From Emticicia sp. CRIBPO (GTDB lineage: Bacteria; Bacteroidota; Bacteroidia; Cytophagales; Spirosomataceae): a stretch of 64,000 bases of DNA. Position 1 is the first letter of the stretch. Every line of letters starts with the position of its first letter. The DNA lies in assembly GCF_009905725.1 (NCBI RefSeq), contig NZ_JAAAKV010000001.1, positions 124,001-188,000 of the forward strand, given 5' to 3'. The position numbers were made by a program, and so were the translations under genes. The notes under the pieces were generated by a model. The model was not told the origin of the DNA, did no database searches, and saw nothing but the letters and a program-made list of their open reading frames with translations. This document shows, piece by piece, positions 16,207-25,690 of this stretch.

Positions 16207-19197
16207 TTACTGCAATTTAGCCAGGTGTTTGTCATAAATCTGTTTGTATTTCGCCGCAGCATCCTTATCGAATTGCTCACTGGTGGAGTAAAGCAACTGA
16301 ATGTTCCTCATGTTGAACTGGATAATCGACTGGATGTTTGAATTCCCCCACTGTCTGTCATTGGCTGCTCTCGATTTCTCAATAAAATAAGTCAGGTCTT
16401 CGTCGGCTCTTTTGACAATCACATCAGCTATTTCCCTGGCTTTTTTATTGTCGCCGATTTCATAATAGAAGATCGGGTAGTTAGCCGACAGCTGGTCATA
16501 AGGAATAGATTTGTCAGGCATCACTTTCATCGAATAGTCAAGTACTTTACGGGCCTGGTCTTTTTTACCTTCCCTGATCAGCTGATCTGCCAGTCTGATG
16601 AATGAGAAACGGGCGGTGATGATCGGTACTTTCAGGAACGTCTCAGAATCATAATATACCTTAGGGTTATCAAGATTTCTCCATGACATTTTATTCATCA
16701 TCCTGTCATACATCACGTCCGTATTCACAAAACCATCTCTGGCACCTTCCATTTTGAACGGCATCAGACGGTAAGCATACCCTTCCACCTGGAAGTATTC
16801 CTTCAGGTTAAGATAAGATGACGGAGGCAAAGTACCCGCAAAATAGATAGGTCTTTTCCACTGGTTCTGAGCAATGATGTCCAGAACGATCAGGTCATTT
16901 TTAAGGATGTCCTTTTCTCCGAAATTCCACTCCACGCGTCCTGTCAGGGCTGATTTGTATTTTTCAGGAATGAAGCTCATGTTCGCCACTTTAGCTGCAT
17001 CATAATCAAAATAGAAATTGGCAGAAGGTAAAGTATTGATAGTTTCTCCTGTCGAAATCGGAACCTGGATAGCCGGATCATTGGTCTTAACGAGGTTCAG
17101 GAACTGAGGCAGATTAATACCGGCCTGCACCTGCGGATTCGGATTTTTCACAAACGGTATCTGATCATTGATCCCCTTGTTGTAATTGTCCATATTCAAT
17201 GAGATCGGCAGCGGCTCAGACTCGTAAGTCTTACGTTTCATCTGCTCGATATACCATTCCGTACCCAGCAAACTCAGGTTACAAACCCTTACGTCGGTTC
17301 TGAAGCCTTCCACTTCCTGTACATACCACAAAGGGAAAGTATCGTTATCACCACCGGTGAAGAGAATACCGTTTTTCTCACAGGAGTTCAAAAGGTTTTT
17401 AGCAAAATCTATCTGGTGATATCTGCCAGAACGGTCGTGACCTTTCCAGGTTTGAGAAACCATGATGATCGGTACGATCAGACCAAGTCCTGTGGCAGCA
17501 ATGGCATTGGTTCTGCCGTTCTTTATAAATTTAAGGACATATTCACCCAATCCCATCACACCGAGGCCGATCCAGATGGCAAAGAAGTAGAATGATCCCA
17601 CATAAATATAATCACGCTCACGGGGCTCGACAGGTGGCGAATTGAGGTAAATAACCAGGGCAAGACCCGTAAAGAAAAACAGCAGGAGGAGAATCAGGAA
17701 GTCCCGTTCCTTTTTAAAATACTGATATAAAAGACCCAGGATACCCAGGATAATCGGCAACGCGAAGAAATTGGTACGGCCCCTGTTATTCTGAATGCTC
17801 GAAGGAAGAGACGATTTACTTTCGAATAAATTGACCGCTTTTGTACCTTCAATGTCTGATGCCCTACCCCAGAAATTCCAGAGGAAATACCGCCAGTACA
17901 TGTGGCCAAACTGGTGGTTAAACATAAAGCCCAGGTTGTCAAATAAACTTGGCCGCTGACCCTCTCCCAGGTTCAACATACTCCGGTATATAGCCATGTG
18001 ATTAGGATCCTGACTCCATACCCTCGGCAGCAACATTTTGCCTTTGGCATCCCATTCATATTCAGGAGAGTAATCATAAATTTCATACTTATCCTTACCC
18101 ATCTTATAATTAGGAGCACCCTTCTTGATTTCAGTCAGGTTAGCCGTGTATATCGGTCCATAAAGCAACGGACGGCTACCGTACTGCTCTCTTTTAAGAT
18201 AGTATACAAAATTCAGTACATCACTCGGATTGTTCTCGTTGATCGGCGGGTTGTAATTGGAACGGATAAGAGCAATGGTGTAAGTAGAATAACCGATCAA
18301 TACAAAAGCACTGGAAAGTAAAATGGTGTTAGCCACCGATTTACCTTTTCTGGAGGTATAAATAATACCATAAACCAAAGCTCCGATCAGGGCAATCACG
18401 AAGAATATCATACCGGAACTGAATGGCAACCCGAACGAGTTAACAAACAATTTCTCGAAGAAGAAACTCAAAGAAGGAATACCTGTAATCACACCCACGT
18501 TAACCACAGCCAGGATAAACATCCCTACTAAAAAGGCGATAATGCCCCCTTTAACCGTAATTTTCTTGGTCCTTTTGTAATAATACACCAGACCCAGGGC
18601 AGGAATAGTCACCAGGTTCAGCAAGTGGACACCGATAGACAAACCTACGAGGTAAGCGATAAAGAGTAGCCATTTGTTGGCCGCTGCTTCGTCTTCGATC
18701 AGTTCCCAACGGAAAGCAGCCCATACCACGATAGCGGTGAAGAAAGAGGACATCCCGTAAACTTCAGCTTCAACAGCTGAGAACCAGAAAGAATCAGAGA
18801 AAGCATAAACCAGTGAACCTACCATGGAAGCTCCCAATACAAGGATGATTTCAGTCGTGGAAAGCTCTTCGGCTTTTTTGCTGATGACCTTGCGGGCCAG
18901 AAGCGAAATGGTCCAGAACATAAACAAGATAGTAAAGGCACTGGCCAGTACCGAAACCATATTTACCATAAGAGCGACTTTCGTGACATCACCACCGGCA
19001 AAAAGCGAAGCTACTCTTCCGATCAGCAGGAAAAACGGAGCACCCGCAGGGTGAGGCACCTGCAGCTTGAATGCACAGGCAATAAACTCTCCGCAATCCC
19101 AAAAACTTGCCGTCGGTTCTACGGTAAGGGTATAAGAAATCAGAGCCACCAGACAGGCGAACCAACCTCCTAAATTGTTTAATTTTTGAAAATTCAT
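16207..19197 (-). CDS. DUF2723 protein, TMEM260-like protein O-mannosyltransferase family
   Basis: 996 residues. The N-terminal 550 residues are a GT-C membrane domain with about a dozen helices; the first periplasmic loop carries FWDCGEFIACAFKLQVPHP, whose Asp-Glu pair is the expected catalytic site, followed by PAGAPFFLLIGR. The C-terminal 400 residues are soluble, include GGDNDTFPLWYVQEVEGFR and finish with helical, TPR-like pairs. The family is represented in animals by TMEM260, an O-mannosyltransferase, and is nearly universal in Bacteroidota, where it is a candidate for periplasmic protein O-glycosylation. The exact substrate is unproven. It stands alone between two terminator-flanked units. 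Confidence 0.85.
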   Translation of the reverse strand: MNFQKLNNLGGWFACLVALISYTLTVEPTASFWDCGEFIACAFKLQVPHPAGAPFFLLIGRVASLFAGGDVTKVALMVNMVSVLASAFTILFMFWTISLLARKVISKKAEELSTTEIILVLGASMVGSLVYAFSDSFWFSAVEAEVYGMSSFFTAIVVWAAFRWELIEDEAAANKWLLFIAYLVGLSIGVHLLNLVTIPALGLVYYYKRTKKITVKGGIIAFLVGMFILAVVNVGVITGIPSLSFFFEKLFVNSFGLPFSSGMIFFVIALIGALVYGIIYTSRKGKSVANTILLSSAFVLIGYSTYTIALIRSNYNPPINENNPSDVLNFVYYLKREQYGSRPLLYGPIYTANLTEIKKGAPNYKMGKDKYEIYDYSPEYEWDAKGKMLLPRVWSQDPNHMAIYRSMLNLGEGQRPSLFDNLGFMFNHQFGHMYWRYFLWNFWGRASDIEGTKAVNLFESKSSLPSSIQNNRGRTNFFALPIILGILGLLYQYFKKERDFLILLLLFFFTGLALVIYLNSPPVEPRERDYIYVGSFYFFAIWIGLGVMGLGEYVLKFIKNGRTNAIAATGLGLIVPIIMVSQTWKGHDRSGRYHQIDFAKNLLNSCEKNGILFTGGDNDTFPLWYVQEVEGFRTDVRVCNLSLLGTEWYIEQMKRKTYESEPLPISLNMDNYNKGINDQIPFVKNPNPQVQAGINLPQFLNLVKTNDPAIQVPISTGETINTLPSANFYFDYDAAKVANMSFIPEKYKSALTGRVEWNFGEKDILKNDLIVLDIIAQNQWKRPIYFAGTLPPSSYLNLKEYFQVEGYAYRLMPFKMEGARDGFVNTDVMYDRMMNKMSWRNLDNPKVYYDSETFLKVPIITARFSFIRLADQLIREGKKDQARKVLDYSMKVMPDKSIPYDQLSANYPIFYYEIGDNKKAREIADVIVKRADEDLTYFIEKSRAANDRQWGNSNIQSIIQFNMRNIQLLYSTSEQFDKDAAAKYKQIYDKHLAKLQ

Positions 19198-19296
19198 AAA
19201 TGATTATTAGTATGTAAAAATAATTTTCGTTTAGTATCTGAATTCAAAATAACAAAATCCAATCCAAACCACCGTAAAATAATTTTATAAATAAAG

Positions 19297-19929
19297 TTAA
19301 ATACGCAGCTGAGTTCCCAGATTTATGTTCTTTTCTATGGTATCTGTAATGCTTTTGAAGTCTTCAGGCTTCGCCACAAAGTCCATTTCATTGACATCAA
19401 TGATGAGTAATTTACCGTGGTGATACCTGGCGGTGAAGCCCTCATATAAATGATTAAGGCTCAGCAGGTAATTAGGGTCAATATTCTGCTCAAAATCCCG
19501 GTTACGTTTACTGATCTGACCTACCAGTTTCGGAATGTCCGCTTTCAGGTAAATCATCAGGTCCGGAGGGGTGATGGCCCTCATGATGGTGTTAAAAAGT
19601 CCTTTGTAGGTTTCAAAATCTGTTTCATTCATTTTGCCTGTTTCGTAGAGATTCTGGGCGAAAATATAAGCATCTTCATAAATCGTTCTGTCCTGGATGA
19701 TGGTCTTACCGTCTTCCTGGCTTTTGATTTTCAAAACCTGCTCAAAACGACTGTTCAGAAAATAAATCTGGAGATGAAAGGACCACTTCTCCATGTCGGT
19801 ATAAAACGGGGCAAGGTATGGATTTCCTTCAACGGCTTCATAATAAACTTCCCAACCATAATGTTCGGCTAATTTTTCTGCTAAAGTGGTTTTCCCGGCA
19901 CCAATATTTCCGGTAATGGCAATATGCAT
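19297..19929 (-). CDS. deoxynucleoside kinase
   Basis: 210 residues. P-loop GNIGAGKTT at 7-15, the EAVEGNPYLAPFY substrate segment and QDRTIYEDAYIFAQ, which carries the DR-S/T motif of the deoxyadenosine/deoxyguanosine kinase family. It phosphorylates a purine deoxynucleoside to its monophosphate for nucleotide salvage in the cytoplasm; whether dA or dG is preferred is not visible. Its stop lies 98 bases before the DUF2723 start codon side, and it is divergent from trhO. Confidence 0.88.
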   Translation of the reverse strand: MHIAITGNIGAGKTTLAEKLAEHYGWEVYYEAVEGNPYLAPFYTDMEKWSFHLQIYFLNSRFEQVLKIKSQEDGKTIIQDRTIYEDAYIFAQNLYETGKMNETDFETYKGLFNTIMRAITPPDLMIYLKADIPKLVGQISKRNRDFEQNIDPNYLLSLNHLYEGFTARYHHGKLLIIDVNEMDFVAKPEDFKSITDTIEKNINLGTQLRI

Positions 19930-20003
19930 ATAGGATTATTTAGAAATTTGGGCAAAATAAAGCTTAATATAATAAATATCATAAAATTTAAACTCATGTT
20001 TTG

Positions 20004-20011
20004 TAAATTTG
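20004..20011 (+). promoter_or_regulatory. candidate promoter -7 box of trhO
   Basis: TAAATTTG fits TAnnTTTG exactly and ends 24 bases before the ATG at 20036, a good distance for a short leader. Confidence 0.5.
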
Positions 20012-20035
20012 CACCTTTAATTGACAAACAGAGAG

Positions 20036-21022
20036 ATGAAACCGTACAGTGTATTACTATATTATATCTACAGTCCGATAGAGAATCTCGTGGAATACCG
20101 CGACATTCACCACCAATATTGTATAGACAATCATTTATTGGGACGTATTATAGTAGCTTCTGAGGGCCTGAACGGAACCGTTTCGGGACTTAAGGAAGAT
20201 TGTGAAAAATATATGACCTGGGTCAAGTCGGATCCAAGGTTTGCTGCCGTTGACTTTAAAGTGGAAAGTCATGACGAAATCGCCTTCAAAAAGCTTTATG
20301 TCAGAATCAAAAAGGAGATCGTCCATTCTGAATTACCTGTAGACCCTACTGTCAAAACAGGAAAACACCTGGAACCTGCAGAGTTCAAACAAATGCTGAA
20401 TGATCCGGATGTTGTTTTGGTAGATATGCGTTCCAATTACGAGCACAAAGTGGGTAAGTTTAAAGGAGCCGTTACTTTCGATATGGAAAACCTGAGAGAA
20501 CTGCCTGAGCACATAGACGAAATTGCCCACCTGAAAGATAAGAAGATCATTACTTACTGCACGGGCGGCATTAAATGTGAAAAAGCAAGTGCCTACCTTC
20601 TGGACAATGGTTTCGACAATGTTTATCAGCTTCACGGCGGCATTATCAAATACGGTCTGGAAGAAGGCGGAGAGAATTTTTACGGGAAATGCTATGTGTT
20701 TGACGGCCGTCTGGTAACGGATGTGAATTCTGTAAACCCGGAAATCATCTCCACCTGCCACATCTGCGGAACCTTGTCTGACAGGATGGTGAACTGTGCC
20801 AACCCTGAATGTAACGAACACCTGCCGATATGCGAGAAATGCGGTGAAGAAATGGAAGGGGCCTGCTCAGATGCCTGTAAAAGTCATCCGAAGAAAAGAC
20901 CTTACAACGGCACCGGTTATTACATGAGAAATCCGGAAGGTTACAAACCTGAAATAGCTTTCAGAACAAGGAAAAACACCAAGAAGATACACATAGTAGA
21001 AGAATTGGGGATCGGGAAATAA
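20036..21022 (+). CDS. trhO: tRNA uridine(34) hydroxylase, rhodanese family
   Basis: About 328 residues from the ATG; a TTG five codons upstream is also in frame but less likely. The N-terminal 100 residues are the UPF0176 domain (GLNGTVSG), the middle is a rhodanese domain with the active-site loop TYCTGGIKCEKAS, and the C-terminus has a Cys-rich zinc-finger-like segment (CHICG, CANPEC, CEKCG, CSDAC). TrhO hydroxylates U34 of tRNAs to ho5U using molecular oxygen. The Cys-rich tail is common in this group. Followed by a short perfect hairpin terminator. Confidence 0.92.
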   Translation: MKPYSVLLYYIYSPIENLVEYRDIHHQYCIDNHLLGRIIVASEGLNGTVSGLKEDCEKYMTWVKSDPRFAAVDFKVESHDEIAFKKLYVRIKKEIVHSELPVDPTVKTGKHLEPAEFKQMLNDPDVVLVDMRSNYEHKVGKFKGAVTFDMENLRELPEHIDEIAHLKDKKIITYCTGGIKCEKASAYLLDNGFDNVYQLHGGIIKYGLEEGGENFYGKCYVFDGRLVTDVNSVNPEIISTCHICGTLSDRMVNCANPECNEHLPICEKCGEEMEGACSDACKSHPKKRPYNGTGYYMRNPEGYKPEIAFRTRKNTKKIHIVEELGIGK

Positions 21023-21050
21023 TTGCTCCCGGTTTTGCAGATATTATTCA

Positions 21051-21078
21051 GAGACGTTGCAGGCAACGTCTCTTTTTT
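21051..21078. terminator. terminator of trhO
   Basis: GAGACGTTGC / GCAACGTCTC perfect 10-bp inverted repeat with a 2-bp centre followed by TTTTTT. It faces trhO; on the other strand it lacks a matching T run. Confidence 0.85.
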
Positions 21079-21081
21079 GTG

Positions 21082-21591
21082 TTATCCCATTTTACCGGAC
21101 AAGCTCTTCAGCAACACATAGTCATTCATCCAGTAAGGCCCGATCGGCACATCTTCTTCTGCTGTAATTTCGTAGCCCTGGCTTTCATAAAAAAACCTGG
21201 CTTTGTTAAATCTGTTGACATTGAGAATCATCGATTGAGCCCCTAATTCAATGGCCGCATTTTCTGCAAATTTCAGAAGAGCCTTCCCTCTCCCGCCACC
21301 CTGAAAAGCAGATAAAAGGTAAATCTTGTTCAATTTAAAACTTACGTTATCCAGTTGGGATATGGAAGCAAAACCGGCCAGGGTATCATCCACAAAAAGT
21401 CCGAAAAATCTTTGTCCTTCGTCCATCTGTCTGCTGAGGGCTTCATCAGAATAGATGACTTCGAGCATGTAAATCAATTGTTTTTCTTCCAGGATAGGAA
21501 GATAAGTGTCATACCAGGAACTTTCAGCGAGCTGTCTGATGATCTGTGTGTCCTGTTTACCAAGCGTTTTAAATTCCATTATTTGTATCAT
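21082..21591 (-). CDS. GNAT family N-acetyltransferase
   Basis: 169 residues with a standard GNAT fold: KLNKIYLLSAFQGGGRGKALLKF is motif A with the Q-x-x-G-x-G/A pyrophosphate loop, and NVNRFNKARFFYESQGYEI is motif B. A second ATG four codons inside is equally good as a start. Similar small GNAT proteins acetylate amines or protein N-termini; the substrate is not inferable. Convergent with trhO, divergent from surE. Confidence 0.85.
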   Translation of the reverse strand: MIQIMEFKTLGKQDTQIIRQLAESSWYDTYLPILEEKQLIYMLEVIYSDEALSRQMDEGQRFFGLFVDDTLAGFASISQLDNVSFKLNKIYLLSAFQGGGRGKALLKFAENAAIELGAQSMILNVNRFNKARFFYESQGYEITAEEDVPIGPYWMNDYVLLKSLSGKMG

Positions 21592-21677
21592 TCATAAAAC
21601 ACCAAACATACAATAATCAGGTCAATATTAGTTCTATTGGCAGTCTTTTTTTAATTTGCAGCTTAATTGAAAAATGA

Positions 21678-22454
21678 ATGAGCAAACCTCTTATACTAAT
21701 TACTAACGACGACGGAATAACCTCAAAGGGCATTTCGGTTTTAATTGAAGAAATGAAAAAAATAGGAGAAGCCTATGTGCTTGCTCCTGACAGTCCGAAT
21801 TCAGGCATGGGTCATGCCATTACCGTTGACAGCACAATTCATATTAAAAAATCTCCTATCTTTGGGGAAATAGCCTCTTACGAATGCTCCGGAACACCGG
21901 CTGACTGTGTTAAACTGGCTAAACATGAGTTACTGAAGGACAGGAAAATCGACCTGGTGGTAAGTGGCATTAACCACGGCATGAACGCTTCATTATCTGT
22001 TATTTATTCCGGTACCATGTCGGCTGCCATTGAAGCGGCCATAGAAGGAATCCCGGCGATCGGGTTTTCACTTAATGACTTCCGGTATGATGCAGACTTT
22101 GATCATGCCAGGCCTTTTATTCAGAAAATTGTTAAAGAAGTGCTTGAAAAAGGGATCCCTAAAAACGTGGCTTTGAATGTCAATTTCCCGGCCAGACAGG
22201 ATGAACCTATCAAAGGCGTAAAAATAACCAGGCAAACCAACGGTTTCTGGAAAGAAGAGTTTGATGCGAGGAAAGACCCGCACGGAAGACCTTATTTCTG
22301 GATGGGAGGCGGATTTGTCAACCGCGAACCGGAAAATCAGGACAACGATATCTGGGCTTTGGATAATAACTATGTTTCGATCGTCCCTTGTCATTATGAC
22401 ATGACGGATTACAATGCCCTGAGCCAGTTGAAAGACTGGAATCTAAGTAATTGA
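21678..22454 (+). CDS. surE: 5'/3'-nucleotidase SurE
   Basis: 258 residues, normal length. ITNDDGITSKG at 7-17 carries the metal-binding Asp pair, followed by VLAPDSPNSGMGHAIT and the SGINHGMNAS and YSGTMSAAIEA segments, all SurE signatures. It dephosphorylates nucleoside monophosphates and short polyphosphates in stationary phase or stress. The start chosen is the second of two overlapping ATGs; the first is out of frame. The stop codon is 47 bases before the GH3-like gene start. Confidence 0.95.
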   Translation: MSKPLILITNDDGITSKGISVLIEEMKKIGEAYVLAPDSPNSGMGHAITVDSTIHIKKSPIFGEIASYECSGTPADCVKLAKHELLKDRKIDLVVSGINHGMNASLSVIYSGTMSAAIEAAIEGIPAIGFSLNDFRYDADFDHARPFIQKIVKEVLEKGIPKNVALNVNFPARQDEPIKGVKITRQTNGFWKEEFDARKDPHGRPYFWMGGGFVNREPENQDNDIWALDNNYVSIVPCHYDMTDYNALSQLKDWNLSN

Positions 22455-22501
22455 TTCATCAGCGTATAAAAAATATAAGTCAGACATTAAACTGTTTTAA
22501 A

Positions 22502-24058
22502 ATGGCACTACTGGGTGGTTTCTTAAAAAGTAGCATTAAGCTTACGAGTACTATACAGAAAAGCAGAAAAATCAAGCCTTATAAATGGCAGAAAAAAGAA
22601 CTGGAAAAACTGGTTAACAAAGCCAGGTATACCCAATTCGGCGAAAAATATAAATTTGACGATTTGCTCAATTCCATCGTTTTTGATGGTAAAAATGAGT
22701 TTTATGAGGTGTTTAAAAAGACTGTGCCCATTCATGATTACAATAAAATGTATAATGACTGGTGGCACAAAGCCAGAAATGGCGAAGAGAACGTATGCTG
22801 GCCGGGTGCTATTAAATATTTTGCCCTGAGCTCAGGCACCTCTGAATCAGCCTCCAAGACAATTCCGGTAACGAAGGCCATGATCAAGGCCATCCAGAAA
22901 ACAAGCATCAACCAGATCGTTTCACTGGGTAATTACAAAGGACTTCCTTCAAAACTTTATGAAAAAAACTACCTGATGCTGGGTGGAAGCACCAAGCTGA
23001 ATGATGTTGACAGGCATTTTGAAGGAGATCTGAGCGGTATCACAACCGGCACTATCCCCTTCTGGTTTGAACGATTCTACAAACCGGGCAGGCGAATTTC
23101 CCAGGAGAAAAACTGGGAGAAAAAACTGGCGGAAATTACAGAAAACGCCAAAGACTGGGACATCGGGTTCATTGCCGGGGTTCCTGCCTGGATTCAGTTG
23201 TTGCTGGAAAGGATCATCACCCAGTACAACCTCAAGAATATCCATGAAATATGGCCCAACCTGAGTGCCTTTGCCTGGGGCGGAGTTTCTTTTGAACCGT
23301 ATAAAAAAGGATTTGAAAAATTACTGGGCAAGCCTATTCTCTATATGGAGACTTACCTGGCTTCCGAGGGGTTCCTGGCTTACCAGGTGAGACCTGATGC
23401 AGGGCTCCAGATGGTTTTGAACAATGGTATTTTCTTTGAATTTATTCCGTTTACAGAACAGAACTTTGATGCAGACGGAAATCTGAAAGAAAACCCGGAG
23501 ACACTGATGATCAATGAAGTCAAAGAAAACGTGGACTATGCTTTGCTGATTACAACCTGTTCAGGAGCCTGGAGGTACCTTATCGGGGACACCATCAGGT
23601 TTACACACCTCGAGAAAGCAGAGATCATCATCACAGGCCGTACCAAACATTACCTGAGTCTTTGCGGCGAACACCTTTCTGTGGACAACATGAACAAGGC
23701 CCTTGACCTGGCTTCTGAACATTTCGGCATCTGTGTGAAGGAATTTACTGTGGCAGGCATCAAACACCCGCCGCTTTTTGCTCACCAGTGGTACATCGGA
23801 ACAGACGACGAGGTAGATGAAGTGGCCCTGGGAGAATATATCGACAATAAATTAAAGGAAATCAACGACGATTATGTCGTGGAACGTCAGCACGCCCTGA
23901 AAAATGTCTTTTGCAAGGTTTTACCGGCACATACTTTCTATGACTGGATGAAATCGAAAGGTAAACAAGGCGGGCAGCATAAGTTTCCGAGGGTCATCAA
24001 AGGCGACTTATATGACGATTGGAAAAGTTATACAGAAGGTGTAAAAACCATTAATTAA
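22502..24058 (+). CDS. GH3-type acyl-adenylating enzyme
   Basis: 518 residues from the preferred ATG. It belongs to the GH3 family, named for plant enzymes that join hormones to amino acids. The ATP loop is ALSSGTSESASKTIPVT, followed by the family's WPNLSAFAWGG segment, YLASEGFLAYQ, GAWRYLIGDTIRFT (the adenylate site) and GRTKHYLSLCGEHLS. Bacterial members are widespread in Bacteroidota but their substrates are unknown. It follows surE on the same strand and probably shares its transcript, and is closed by a terminator shared with the NUDIX gene. No acyl carrier or obvious partner enzyme is adjacent. Confidence 0.85.
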   Translation: MALLGGFLKSSIKLTSTIQKSRKIKPYKWQKKELEKLVNKARYTQFGEKYKFDDLLNSIVFDGKNEFYEVFKKTVPIHDYNKMYNDWWHKARNGEENVCWPGAIKYFALSSGTSESASKTIPVTKAMIKAIQKTSINQIVSLGNYKGLPSKLYEKNYLMLGGSTKLNDVDRHFEGDLSGITTGTIPFWFERFYKPGRRISQEKNWEKKLAEITENAKDWDIGFIAGVPAWIQLLLERIITQYNLKNIHEIWPNLSAFAWGGVSFEPYKKGFEKLLGKPILYMETYLASEGFLAYQVRPDAGLQMVLNNGIFFEFIPFTEQNFDADGNLKENPETLMINEVKENVDYALLITTCSGAWRYLIGDTIRFTHLEKAEIIITGRTKHYLSLCGEHLSVDNMNKALDLASEHFGICVKEFTVAGIKHPPLFAHQWYIGTDDEVDEVALGEYIDNKLKEINDDYVVERQHALKNVFCKVLPAHTFYDWMKSKGKQGGQHKFPRVIKGDLYDDWKSYTEGVKTIN

Positions 24059-24063
24059 TATCA

Positions 24064-24092
24064 GAAAATGTCAGGTTCACACCTGACATTTT
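24064..24092. terminator. bidirectional terminator
   Basis: AAAATGTCAGGT / ACCTGACATTTTT stem with a TCAC loop between the converging GH3-like and NUDIX genes. Confidence 0.88.
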
Positions 24093-24641
24093 TTATATCC
24101 CTTTCATTCTGGCTACTTTCAATATGCCGGCCACACTCAGCGAATCGGTGATCCTGTTGTCCATCACCATATTGACCACATCTTCAAATTTCACCCTTCT
24201 TACCTGCAGGTCTTCCGTTTCTTCAGGATCAGCATCGGCCTGGTGAAGTTTTTCAGCCAGGAATAGGTAGCCGACCTCATTACATACAGAATTGGAGGTA
24301 TGAATCTTGGAAATCAAGGTCCATTTATCTGCTAAAAGCCCGGTTTCTTCTTTCAGTTCCCGTTTGGCAGCGTCAATACATTCTTCATTAAAAGGGCATC
24401 CTCCTTCAGGAATCTCCCACGAGTATTCATCGAGCGGAAACCTGTACTGACCTACCAGCCAGGTATAATTTTCATCATCCAGCGGTATAATTCCGATCGC
24501 GATATTCTTAAAATTGACCTGTCCGTAAATCCCTCTCCCGCCGGACGGATTAATGACTTCATGGTGCTGAACTTCAATCCAGTTATTTTCATAGGGAACG
24601 TGCGTGCTGAGCTTCTCCCAAGTATTTTTTTCCTTATTCAT
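24093..24641 (-). CDS. NUDIX hydrolase, ADP-ribose pyrophosphatase-like
   Basis: 182 residues from the ATG at 24641; a longer frame to 24773 would run into the divergent transporter gene. The complete Nudix box GX5EX7REUXEEXGU is present (GGCPFNEE.., REL.EETG). The GQYRFPLDEYSWEIPEGG segment before the box is characteristic of the ADP-ribose/NUDT5-like branch. It likely hydrolyses ADP-ribose or another nucleoside diphosphate derivative. Divergent from the CDF transporter, 52 bases between starts. Confidence 0.88.
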   Translation of the reverse strand: MNKEKNTWEKLSTHVPYENNWIEVQHHEVINPSGGRGIYGQVNFKNIAIGIIPLDDENYTWLVGQYRFPLDEYSWEIPEGGCPFNEECIDAAKRELKEETGLLADKWTLISKIHTSNSVCNEVGYLFLAEKLHQADADPEETEDLQVRRVKFEDVVNMVMDNRITDSLSVAGILKVARMKGI

Positions 24642-24693
24642 GGCCGCTAAATTAACAGAAATGATTAAGTTTAGGCAAATTTTAGGTTTAAAC

Positions 24694-25689
24694 ATGTTTC
24701 GAATACTCGAAAACAGCAAGAAAAGGGCTATCTTCTTATCGTTGGTTGTTGGTTTTTTAATAATGTCAATCAAGTTTTTGGCATATTACACTACCGGGTC
24801 GAGTGCTATTCTGACAGATGCTTCCGAATCTATCGTCAATGTCATTGCTGCGGCTTTTGCTTTCTACTCACTCTATCTTGCCGAACAGCCCAAAGATGAA
24901 AACCATCCTTACGGACACGGTAAAATAGAATTTTTCTCTTCCGGTTTAGAAGGCGTTCTGATCATGATGGCGGGTATTCTGACCATCGTGCCGGCCATCT
25001 GGAACCTTCTGATCAGTCAAAAACCCATTGAGAATATCCTGGACGGTATTTACCTGATCATTGTAACAATCCTGGTCAACGGCCTGCTGGGCTTATATCT
25101 CATCAAAACAGGCAAAGCCACCAGCTCCATTGTGCTCGAGGCCGATGGGAAACACCTGCTGGTAGACAGCGTCAGCAGCTTTATCCTGCTTGCCGGATTG
25201 TTTCTTGTCAAATTTACCGGCATCTACTACCTTGACTCCGTCGTTGCGATCGGTTTAGCCATATTCATTATGGTAAGCGGATACAAAATAGCCAGGAAAT
25301 CAATAGGCGGCTTAATGGATGAAACCGACTTCGACATGCTCGACAAGCTGATTGACATTCTGAAAATAAACCGCAAGGACCGGTGGATTGATATTCATAA
25401 TTTCAGGGTAAAAAAATATGGTGCTGATATACACATTGACTGCCATCTGACGCTTCCTTATTATCTGAACCTGGAAGAATCGCATGATGAGGTCTCTGCC
25501 CTTGAAAACATCTTAAAAGAAAACCTGGATGCCGAACTCGAAATATTTATTCATTCTGACCCTTGTATTCCTCAATGCTGCCATTATTGCAGGATCAGCA
25601 ACTGTGCCGTAAGGAAAAGTGATTTTGACAGGGAAGTCATCTGGAACAAACAAACCCTTATAACCGACCAAAAACATATAGAATACTAA
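24694..25689 (+). CDS. cation diffusion facilitator (CDF) transporter with Cys-rich tail
   Basis: 331 residues from the ATG at 24694 (24661 is an alternative). Six membrane helices, then a cytoplasmic ferredoxin-like domain. HPYGHGK at 71-77 is the Zn/Fe-CDF loop signature. The transport site is unusual: helix 2 has D42-x2-E45-x3-N49 where most family members have H/DxxxD, while helix 5 keeps H154xxxD158. The tail after the ferredoxin-like domain has a cysteine cluster, CIPQCCHYCRISNC, that can bind a metal. Zinc, iron or another divalent ion is possible. It is followed after one base by the cytochrome/LRR protein gene, indicating an operon. Confidence 0.88.
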   Translation: MFRILENSKKRAIFLSLVVGFLIMSIKFLAYYTTGSSAILTDASESIVNVIAAAFAFYSLYLAEQPKDENHPYGHGKIEFFSSGLEGVLIMMAGILTIVPAIWNLLISQKPIENILDGIYLIIVTILVNGLLGLYLIKTGKATSSIVLEADGKHLLVDSVSSFILLAGLFLVKFTGIYYLDSVVAIGLAIFIMVSGYKIARKSIGGLMDETDFDMLDKLIDILKINRKDRWIDIHNFRVKKYGADIHIDCHLTLPYYLNLEESHDEVSALENILKENLDAELEIFIHSDPCIPQCCHYCRISNCAVRKSDFDREVIWNKQTLITDQKHIEY

Positions 25690-25690
25690 A

